From Roseateles amylovorans (GTDB lineage Bacteria; Pseudomonadota; Gammaproteobacteria; Burkholderiales; Burkholderiaceae_C), in the NCBI RefSeq assembly GCF_025398155.2, contig NZ_CP104562.2, positions 4,526,001 to 4,590,000 on the forward strand: a stretch of DNA of 64,000 nucleotides, read 5' to 3'. The notes under the pieces were generated by a model that ran no database searches, was not told the DNA's origin, and saw only the letters and a program-made list of their open reading frames with translations. This document shows, one piece after another, positions 34,236 to 42,609 of the stretch (positions are counted from its first letter, which is position 1; every line of letters starts with the position of its first letter). The translations under genes were made by a program, and so were the position numbers.

Positions 34236-36380
34236 TCAATCGCTGTGCGACGCCGCCAGCTCGGCCAGCCACGCCTGCGCACCGGCCTCGTCGGCCACCT
34301 GCGTCATGGGCGGCAACGCGTCCCGCAGACGCCGCCCATAGTGCGACGCCGCCAGCCGGGGGTCACACACCACCAGCAGACCGCGATCGGTCTCGGTGCG
34401 GATCAGCCGGCCCGCGCCCTGCTTCAGCGCAATGGCGGCTTCGGCGATGAAGTATTCGGTGAACGCATTGCGGCCCTCGGCTTCCAGACGCTGCACCCGC
34501 GCCTCCACCAAGGGATCGTTGGGCGGCGGGAACGGCAACTTGTCGATCAGCACACATTGCAGCGCCTCGCCGGGCACGTCGATGCCCTCCCAGAAACTGG
34601 CCGACCCGACCAGCACCGAGGCCGGCTGCTGCACGAACTGCTGCAGGAGCTGGCGCTTCGGGGCGGTGCCCTGCACCAGCACCTCGATGCGATGCCCACC
34701 TTCGTCGAAGCGCTGGCGCAGCACCTCCGAGACCGTCTGCAACTGGCGCAGCGTGGTGGTCAGGATGAAGGTGCGCCCACCCAGCCGAGCGGCCAGGCGC
34801 GCACCCAGCAATCCCACGGATTCACCGTGATCCGGCTCGGACGGCTTGGGGAAATGACGCGGCACATACAAGCGGGCATGCGATGCGTAATCGAAGGGAC
34901 TGCCCACGCGCAGCGTGCGGGAGTCCCCCAGGCCGGTCTGCTCGGTGAACCAACCGAGCTGCTCATCCTCGCCCAAGGTGGCGGAGGTGAAGATCCAGGC
35001 CTTGGGCGTGCCTTGCAGTTGCTCCTGCATGGCCTCACGCACATCCAGCGGGGATTCGACCAGACGCACCTGATGCACGCCGACATCCACCCAGCGCACC
35101 GCCCCCGGATCGGCCGGCCGCGCAAACAGCAGCGCCAATTGATAAAGCTCGGCCGCCCGCTCATGCAGGCGATGCAAATCAGGGCTGGACTCCATCACCG
35201 CCGCCAGGGCGTCGATGGCCTGCTCCAGGGCCTGTGCCGACTGCGTCAAGGCGGCCTCGAATTCCGCCTGCCCTGCACATTCGTTCCAGCGCAGCTTGAG
35301 CATGCCGCGCAGCTCTCGCCCACCCGCACAGGCCAGGCGGAGCGCACGGGCCGCGCGCTCGACGCCGGCGGCCACTTCCTGCCACTCCTGCAAACCTCTG
35401 GCCTGGGACAGGCCTTCGGCCAGCGCGTCACGGGCGAAGTCGAACAGCGCGGCGCTGCCCAGCATCCGCCCCAGGAAGTTCAGCCCGGCCTCGGGCAGTT
35501 GATGCGCCTCGTCGAAGATCGCCACTTCCACGCTGGGCAGCAGCTCCGCCACGCCACTGTCGCGCAGCACCATGTCGGCGAAGAACAGGTGATGGTTGAC
35601 CACCACCAGGTCCGCCTCCATCGCCTCGCGCCGTGCCCGCACCACGTGACAGTCCCGATAGGACGGACATTCGGTACCCAGGCAGTTGTCGCGCGTCGAA
35701 CTGACCACCGGAATGATCGGCGAGCGCTCATCCAGGCCATCGATCTCGGAGAAATCACCGGTGCGGGTCTGCAGGGCCCAACGCTCGATGCGGGCGAGCT
35801 GCGCCACCGCCCGTCGATCCGGCAGCTCGGCGCTGTGGCGCGCCTGCTGCATTCGATGCAAGCAGAGGTAACTCCCTCGGCCCTTCAGCAACGCGGCGCG
35901 CAGGGGCAGCGCGAAGGTGTCGAGCAGCCGCGGCAGATCCCGCATGAACAGCTGGTCCTGCAGGCTTTTGGTGGCGGTGCTGATCAGGGTGCGTCCGCCG
36001 GACAGCAGCGCAGGCACCAGATAGGCGAAGGTTTTGCCCACACCGGTGCCGGCTTCGACCACCAGCGTCTCGCGCGCGGCGATGGCCTGCGCCACGGCCT
36101 GCGCCATGCGCTGCTGGGGTTCGCGTGGGGCATAGGCGCCATCGGCGCGTGAAAGCGGCCCGCCGATGTCGAACGCTGCCACCACCGCCTGTTCCAGCTC
36201 GCCAGGCCGCATGGCATCGGCCCTCGCGGGCGCGGCAGGCGTCGCGAATGCGGACTCGCCCGGCGCCTCGGAGGCACCAGCCAGCAGTGCGGCCAGCTCA
36301 TCCGGGTCGTCGTCGCCCCAAGGCGTGAGGATGGACGCGGCGGCGTCCGCAAGGGGGTGATCGGTCTCAGGCGGGTTCAT
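34236..36380 (-). CDS. DinG-like ATP-dependent DNA helicase (XPD family)
   Basis: Superfamily 2 iron-sulfur helicase of about 714 aa. Walker A lies in EAGTGVGKTFAYLVP, the DEAH box in VAIFDEAHQLPEAG, and four cluster-type cysteines include CLGTECPSYRDC. Motif VI resembles QGAGRLIRTETDRG. It is probably the YoaA/DinG type acting in DNA repair or replication-fork maintenance. Start MNPPETDHPL is chosen because it gives a short overlap of 14 bases with the upstream DUF465 gene; a longer start adds unconserved residues. Confidence 0.92.
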   Translation of the reverse strand: MNPPETDHPLADAAASILTPWGDDDPDELAALLAGASEAPGESAFATPAAPARADAMRPGELEQAVVAAFDIGGPLSRADGAYAPREPQQRMAQAVAQAIAARETLVVEAGTGVGKTFAYLVPALLSGGRTLISTATKSLQDQLFMRDLPRLLDTFALPLRAALLKGRGSYLCLHRMQQARHSAELPDRRAVAQLARIERWALQTRTGDFSEIDGLDERSPIIPVVSSTRDNCLGTECPSYRDCHVVRARREAMEADLVVVNHHLFFADMVLRDSGVAELLPSVEVAIFDEAHQLPEAGLNFLGRMLGSAALFDFARDALAEGLSQARGLQEWQEVAAGVERAARALRLACAGGRELRGMLKLRWNECAGQAEFEAALTQSAQALEQAIDALAAVMESSPDLHRLHERAAELYQLALLFARPADPGAVRWVDVGVHQVRLVESPLDVREAMQEQLQGTPKAWIFTSATLGEDEQLGWFTEQTGLGDSRTLRVGSPFDYASHARLYVPRHFPKPSEPDHGESVGLLGARLAARLGGRTFILTTTLRQLQTVSEVLRQRFDEGGHRIEVLVQGTAPKRQLLQQFVQQPASVLVGSASFWEGIDVPGEALQCVLIDKLPFPPPNDPLVEARVQRLEAEGRNAFTEYFIAEAAIALKQGAGRLIRTETDRGLLVVCDPRLAASHYGRRLRDALPPMTQVADEAGAQAWLAELAASHSD

Positions 36381-36570
36381 CGGGATCACCAGCCAGCTCC
36401 AGCCGCGTGATTTCGTCACGCAGGGCCAGACGCTGCTTTTTCAGGCGTCGCAGGGAGAGCTCATCGGCCGGCTGGAGGTCGGACAAGACGTCGATGCGGT
36501 CGTCCAATTCGGCATGCGCCATGCGCAATTCGATCAGACGGCGGGCCGGCGAGTGAAGTTGTTCATCCAT
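36367..36570 (-). CDS. DUF465 (YdcH-like) small protein
   Basis: A 67-aa, highly charged, probably all-helical protein. The C-terminal half (DELSLRRLKKQRLALRDEITRLE) matches the DUF465/YdcH family; function unknown. It overlaps the start of the DinG-like helicase gene by 14 bases, so the pair are translationally coupled. Its ATG lies only 52 bases from the divergent phosphatase gene. Confidence 0.8.
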   Translation of the reverse strand: MDEQLHSPARRLIELRMAHAELDDRIDVLSDLQPADELSLRRLKKQRLALRDEITRLELAGDPDEPA

Positions 36571-36622
36571 GCGGGGGGAATCACTCGACCGAAAGGCCGG
36601 GCCGGGCGATTATAGTTTTGGG

Positions 36623-37390
36623 ATGAGTCGCACATCCCCAGGCTATCGCCTCAACGCCGCCACCGGCATCCATCGAGGCGATCGCCTGTATCAACAAGAC
36701 CAGGTCCAGATCATGGCCCATCCGCGTCAAAGCGGCTGGGTCCTGGGCATCTGCGCGGACGGCATGGGCGGCAAGAGCGGCGGCCGCAAGGCAGCCGACC
36801 AGGTCATCCTCACCGCCCAGCAGCTGTTCGAGCGCTTCGTCCCCGGCGAGGAAGACGAAGCCGAGCTGCTGCGCCAGATCGTCTCCGAAGCGCATCTGAT
36901 GATCCGCCTGACCGCGATCTCGGCGGAAGAAGAGCCGCACAGCACCCTGGCCGGCTTCATGGTCACGGCCGAGCGGCGCTGCCACTGGATCCACACCGGC
37001 GACTCGCGGCTCTACCACTTCCGCGGTCCCAACATGAAGCTGCGGTCGCTGGACCAGTCCTATGTGCAGCGGCTGGTCGACGAAGGCCAGATCACCGAGG
37101 AAGAAGCCCAGGTCCATCCGCAGTCCAACCTGCTGACCGCCTGCCTGGGCACGGTGCAGGAACCAACCCCGGTGGAATCCACCATCGAGCACCTGGAGAT
37201 CGGCGACAGCTTGATGGCCTGCAGCGACGGCCTCTGGCACTACTTCACGCCCGCTGAACTGGGCACGGTGCTGCACAGCCTGCCGCCGCGCGATGGCGCC
37301 GAGCTGCTTGTGAGCAAGGCCCGCCAGCGCGCCAAAGGCACCGGCGACAACCTGTCGATCGCAATCGTCCGCCTCGATCCGATGGAGTGA
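36623..37390 (+). CDS. PP2C-family serine/threonine protein phosphatase
   Basis: Metal-dependent protein phosphatase of 255 aa. Aspartates for metal binding are in NQDQ-like YQQDQVQ near residue 26 and ADGMGGKSGG near 47-56; HTGDSRLYHFRG and MACSDGLWHYF, GTGDNLSIAIVRL are further PP2C motifs. No transmembrane or sensor domain and no kinase neighbour, so the target is unknown. The ATG at 36623 follows TATAGT by only six bases, leaving little room for a leader. Confidence 0.92.
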   Translation: MSRTSPGYRLNAATGIHRGDRLYQQDQVQIMAHPRQSGWVLGICADGMGGKSGGRKAADQVILTAQQLFERFVPGEEDEAELLRQIVSEAHLMIRLTAISAEEEPHSTLAGFMVTAERRCHWIHTGDSRLYHFRGPNMKLRSLDQSYVQRLVDEGQITEEEAQVHPQSNLLTACLGTVQEPTPVESTIEHLEIGDSLMACSDGLWHYFTPAELGTVLHSLPPRDGAELLVSKARQRAKGTGDNLSIAIVRLDPME

Positions 37391-37452
37391 CACCGGTCCC
37401 CTGCTCCGCGCCGGCATCCTCCCGGATGGCCGCAGCGGGGAACTGAAATGTC

Positions 37453-37477
37453 AAAAAGGCGCCGAGGCGCCTTTTTT
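37453..37477. terminator. Bidirectional terminator
   Basis: Stem ggcgcc/ggcgcc with a two-base spacer, AAAAA on the left and TTTTTT on the right, between the phosphatase gene and the convergent gene at 37640. Confidence 0.8.
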
Positions 37478-37591
37478 GCTGCCCTGACGCCGCTGGTCAG
37501 GTCGATGGAACGACGGATCGGCCGATGGGACGGTTCAGCCGGTACAACCGGAGAGCCCCAGGAGTCTCGACAGTCCGGAGCATCCGGCCCA

Positions 37592-37618
37592 TCCAGGCAA
37601 TCGAGGCAATCCAGGCAA
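37592..37618. repeat. 9-bp tandem repeat, three copies
   Basis: Units tccaggcaa, tcgaggcaa, tccaggcaa lie back to back in the spacer beyond the terminator. Confidence 0.75.
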
Positions 37619-37639
37619 ACGGGTCCGCGTCGAACCGCG

Positions 37640-38359
37640 TCAACGCGGGGGCAGTCCCTGGATGTCGGAGGCGGAGGGCGTGGGCAGATGGGCGGGCGCC
37701 GGGCGCTTCGGATCCACCGGCTTGGCGGCGCGCTTCTTTTGCAGCGCCTCGGCCTGACGGGCGTTTTCCTCCGCCTGCTGGCGACGGACCTCGGCCGCTT
37801 CCCGTCGGGCCGCCGCCTTTCGCTTCGCCGCTTCGGCCTCGCGATCGACCTGACGTTGATGGAACTGCGGATTCGCCCGCGGCGCCCGGGCTGGCGGCAA
37901 AGCCGCGGCGGAGGCCGGCTGATCGGCCGCGCGCACGCTCTCGGTCTTGCGACGACCTTCATCGGCTGCGGCCTGCCGATCCTTTTCCTCGACGCGTGCC
38001 CGCTGGGCCTGCGCGCGACGCTGGCGATCGCGGGCATTGGCTTCCTGATCGGCCTTCTGCAACGGGCGAAGGGCCTGGATGCGCTCGGCTCGCAGATCCT
38101 CGTCGCAGCCGGTGCTCGCGAAACGCGCATGGCATTCGGCCAGCTTGTCCCGATAGTACTTTTCCACCCGAGCCCGCTCGGCGGCACGGGCGGCCTTGGA
38201 CTGCGCTTCCTTCGCTTCCTCCTGGGCCTGGACCTGCACGTCGGCGGGGGCCTGGGCCCTGGCCGGACTGGCGGCCAACGCCCCCAACAGGCTCAGCACA
38301 CCCAGGGCGGAACGTAGCGTCGGGGAGAGCAGCGGTGAGAAGACAGTCGGGCGCGTCAT
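37640..38359 (-). CDS. Predicted periplasmic coiled-coil protein
   Basis: Unrecognised protein of 239 aa. It has a signal peptide (residues 1-36, cleavage likely after ASPARA) and then an Ala/Arg/Glu/Gln-rich, strongly charged helical region with two cysteines close together (AECHARFASTGCDEDL) that could form a disulfide. It ends in a proline-rich segment. Proteins like this are seen beside zapE in related bacteria, from memory, but no function is known. It starts 15 bases from the zapE stop, so it is probably in the sucAB-lpdA-zapE transcript. Confidence 0.75.
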   Translation of the reverse strand: MTRPTVFSPLLSPTLRSALGVLSLLGALAASPARAQAPADVQVQAQEEAKEAQSKAARAAERARVEKYYRDKLAECHARFASTGCDEDLRAERIQALRPLQKADQEANARDRQRRAQAQRARVEEKDRQAAADEGRRKTESVRAADQPASAAALPPARAPRANPQFHQRQVDREAEAAKRKAAARREAAEVRRQQAEENARQAEALQKKRAAKPVDPKRPAPAHLPTPSASDIQGLPPR

Positions 38360-38374
38360 GAAGTCAGGAGTGCA

Positions 38375-39475
38375 TCAGGTCAATGAAGTATCGACGTCCC
38401 GACGCTCCAGCGCCAAGTATTCCTGAGACTGCATTTCCTGGAGCCTTGACACGGTCCGCGGAAACTCGTGGGCCAGCGGCCCCTCGGTGTAGAGCTGTTC
38501 GGCCGGCACCTCGGCCGAGATGATCAGCTTGCAGCGACGGTCATACAGCACATCCACCAGCAGCGTGAAGCGCCGCGCCTCGCTGGCCAGTCGCGGCGGC
38601 ATCGCCGGCACGTTGGACAGGATCAGCGTGTGGAACTGGGTCGCCAATTCCAGGTAGTCATTCTGCGAGCGCGGCCCGCCGCAGAGCTGCCGGAAATCGA
38701 ACCACACCACGCCGCCCGCACGTCGGCGCGATCGGATCTCGCGGTGCTCGATGTGCAGCAGCGGATCCTCGTCCCGCGCCTCGGCCAGGGATTCGAAGGC
38801 TTCGGTGAGCGCCTGCTCCGCCCGCTCATCCAGCGGCGTGTGGTACAGCTCGACATGCTCCAGCGAGCGCTGACGATAGTCGGTGCCGTTGTCGACGTTG
38901 ATGACTTCCAGATGGGCCTTCAGCAGCTCGATCGCCGGCAGGATGCGGTCACGATGCAGGCCATTTGGATAGAGGCCGTCCGGATGAAAGTTGGAGGTGG
39001 TGACGATCGACACGCGGTTGCGGAACATCGCATCCAGCAGCCGATGCAGGATCATCGCGTCGGTGACGTCGGCGACATGGAATTCATCGAAGCAGATCAG
39101 CCGGAAGCGCCGCGCGATGCGCTTGCCCAGCTCTTCCAGCGGATCCTGAATACCCTTGAGTTCCTGCAGCTCGCGATGCACCTCGCGCATGAATTCGTGG
39201 AAGTGCAGCCGCGTCTTGCGGGTGAGCGGAACGGCTTGATAGAAGCAGTCCATCAGGAAGCTCTTGCCCCGCCCCACGCCGCCGAACATGTAGACACCGC
39301 GCGGCAGCGGCGGGCGCACCAGCAGCTTGCTGAAGGCATTGGAGCGCCGGGCCTTGTAGTCGGCCCACTCGTCCTGGCAGCGCTGCAGTGCAGCCACGGC
39401 CCGCAGCTGCGCGGGATCGGCGGTGTAGCCGCGTTCGGCCAAGGTCTGCTGGTAGAGCTCGGTGACGTTGGTCAT
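38375..39475 (-). CDS. zapE: Cell division ATPase ZapE (AFG1 family)
   Basis: ATPase of 366 aa that acts at the Z-ring in E. coli and relates to mitochondrial AFG1/LACE1. Walker A is GGVGRGKSFLMD, Walker B LICFDEFHVADV; TSNFHPDGLYPNGLHRDRILPAI is a family motif. Start MTNVTELYQQ is used; an earlier ATG adds 19 unconserved residues. It follows lpdA beyond a terminator-like hairpin, a common Burkholderiales arrangement. Confidence 0.95.
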   Translation of the reverse strand: MTNVTELYQQTLAERGYTADPAQLRAVAALQRCQDEWADYKARRSNAFSKLLVRPPLPRGVYMFGGVGRGKSFLMDCFYQAVPLTRKTRLHFHEFMREVHRELQELKGIQDPLEELGKRIARRFRLICFDEFHVADVTDAMILHRLLDAMFRNRVSIVTTSNFHPDGLYPNGLHRDRILPAIELLKAHLEVINVDNGTDYRQRSLEHVELYHTPLDERAEQALTEAFESLAEARDEDPLLHIEHREIRSRRRAGGVVWFDFRQLCGGPRSQNDYLELATQFHTLILSNVPAMPPRLASEARRFTLLVDVLYDRRCKLIISAEVPAEQLYTEGPLAHEFPRTVSRLQEMQSQEYLALERRDVDTSLT

Positions 39476-39599
39476 ACGGGTAGTCAGGACTGGGGTCGGA
39501 GAAAGAGGCGACGACGGTGCGTCAGAGATCAAACCAGGCTCGGTTCACGATCAATCGGGCCTGCGCTTGAGCGGGCTTCAACGGGCCGACCCGTCAAGG

Positions 39600-39628
39600 A
39601 AAAAGGGGCGACTCATCGCCGCCCCTTT
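39600..39628 (-). terminator. Intrinsic terminator after lpdA
   Basis: On the minus strand a GGGGCG/CGCCCC stem with a nine-base loop is followed by five T residues, 22 bases past the lpdA stop. It would end the sucA-sucB-lpdA transcript before zapE, at least in part. Confidence 0.8.
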
Positions 39629-39650
39629 CACGCCGTTCGAGAGCCGGGGC

Positions 39651-41078
39651 TCAGAAGTTCAGCGTGCGCTTGTCCACGGCCAGGGCCGCTTCCTTGGTGG
39701 CTTCGCTCAGCGACGGGTGCGCGTGGCAGATGCGGGCGATGTCTTCGGCCGAGGCCTTGAACTCCATCGCCACCACGGCTTCGGAGATCAGCTCCGAGGC
39801 CATCGGGCCGATGATGTGAACACCCAGGATCTCGTCGGTCTTGGCATCGGCCAGGAACTTGACGAAGCCGGTGGTGTCACCCAGGGCGCGGGCACGGCCA
39901 TTGGCCAGGAACGGGAACTGGCCCGCCTTATAGGCCACGCCATCCGCCTTCAACTGCTGCTCGGTGCGACCGACCCAGGCAATCTCCGGGCTGGTGTAGA
40001 TCACCCAGGGGATGGTGTTGAAGTTGACATGTCCATGCTGGCCGGCAATGCGCTCGGCCACGGCCACGCCTTCTTCTTCCGCCTTGTGGGCCAGCATCGG
40101 GCCGCGCACCACATCACCGATCGCCCAGACGTTCGGCAGGTTGGTCTTGCAGTCGCCGTCCACGACGATCGCGCCGCGCTCGTCCAGCTTCAGACCGACC
40201 GCTTCCGGATTCAGGCCGATGGTGTTGGCGACACGGCCGATCGAGATGATCAGCTTGTCGACCGCCAGCGTCTGCTCGGCCCCCTTGGCATCGGTGTACT
40301 TCACCGACACGCCGTCCTTGCCGTTCTCGACCGCCGAGATCTTCACACCCAGCTCGATGTTCAGGCCCTGCTTCTTGAAGACCTTGGCGGCTTCCTTGGC
40401 GACGGATTCATCCGCGGCGCCCAGGAATGCCGGCAGCGCTTCCAGGATGGTGACTTCCGCACCCAGGCGACGCCACACCGAGCCCATTTCCAGGCCGATC
40501 ACGCCGGAGCCGATCACGCCCAGCTTCTTCGGCACGGCGGGAATGCGCAGGGCACCGTCGTTGGACAGGATGTTGACCTCGTCGAACGGTGCGCCCGGCA
40601 GCTGGCGGGCGTTGGAGCCGGTGGCGATGATCACGTGCTTGGCCTGCAGCGTTTCGGCAGCAGCGCCGGTCACAGCGATCTCATAGCCACCATCCTTGGC
40701 CGCCGCGAACGCGCCGCGACCGTGGAAGAAGGTGACCTTGTTCTTCTTGAACAGGTAAAGGATGCCGTCGTTGTTCTGCTTCACGACCGCGTCCTTGCGA
40801 CCGATCATCTTGGCGATGTCGATCTTCAGGTCGTTCATCGAGATGCCATGGTCGGCGAAGCCGTGACCCGCGTGCTCGAAGTGCTCGCTGGATTGCAGCA
40901 GGGCCTTGGACGGGATGCAGCCGACGTTGGTGCAGGTGCCGCCGGGCGCGGGGCCGCCCTTGTCGTTCTTCCACTCGTCGATGCAGGCGGTGTTGAAACC
41001 CAGCTGCGCTGCGCGGATGGCGGCGATGTAGCCACCAGGACCGCCGCCGATGACGACGACGTCGAATTGCTTGCTCAT
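39651..41078 (-). CDS. lpdA: Dihydrolipoyl dehydrogenase (E3)
   Basis: Flavoprotein of 475 aa that reoxidises the lipoyl groups of the 2-oxoglutarate dehydrogenase complex using NAD. FAD-binding GGGPGGYIAAIRAAQLG at the N-terminus, redox disulfide in GGTCTNVGCIPSKALL, NAD-binding GSGVIGLEMGSVW and the C-terminal HAHPSLSEATKEA with the catalytic histidine. Start MSKQFD is chosen by family. Third gene of the sucA-sucB-lpdA operon. Confidence 0.97.
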   Translation of the reverse strand: MSKQFDVVVIGGGPGGYIAAIRAAQLGFNTACIDEWKNDKGGPAPGGTCTNVGCIPSKALLQSSEHFEHAGHGFADHGISMNDLKIDIAKMIGRKDAVVKQNNDGILYLFKKNKVTFFHGRGAFAAAKDGGYEIAVTGAAAETLQAKHVIIATGSNARQLPGAPFDEVNILSNDGALRIPAVPKKLGVIGSGVIGLEMGSVWRRLGAEVTILEALPAFLGAADESVAKEAAKVFKKQGLNIELGVKISAVENGKDGVSVKYTDAKGAEQTLAVDKLIISIGRVANTIGLNPEAVGLKLDERGAIVVDGDCKTNLPNVWAIGDVVRGPMLAHKAEEEGVAVAERIAGQHGHVNFNTIPWVIYTSPEIAWVGRTEQQLKADGVAYKAGQFPFLANGRARALGDTTGFVKFLADAKTDEILGVHIIGPMASELISEAVVAMEFKASAEDIARICHAHPSLSEATKEAALAVDKRTLNF

Positions 41079-41235
41079 GAATTTGATTCCTTGTTCGCAG
41101 ACCCCGAAGTGCCGGGGCGTCGCGAGCGACCGCCTCAACAGGCGCGGCGGTCACCCCTTCCAGGCGCGGACAGTCCGCGCGGGGAATGAGTGGCCTCCGC
41201 GGCCACGACGCGAGGCGGTCGCGCCGTGGACATGC

Positions 41236-42501
<1,266 letters not shown>

Positions 42502-42609
42502 GATGTTTTTCTCTCGGTTTTCAGTAAACCGGAGCCTTGCGCCTGACCGCACCGGACGGGATCACCGTCCGGCGCGGTTGTCATTGCGGCGCCTGGCGTC
42601 CGCAATAAC

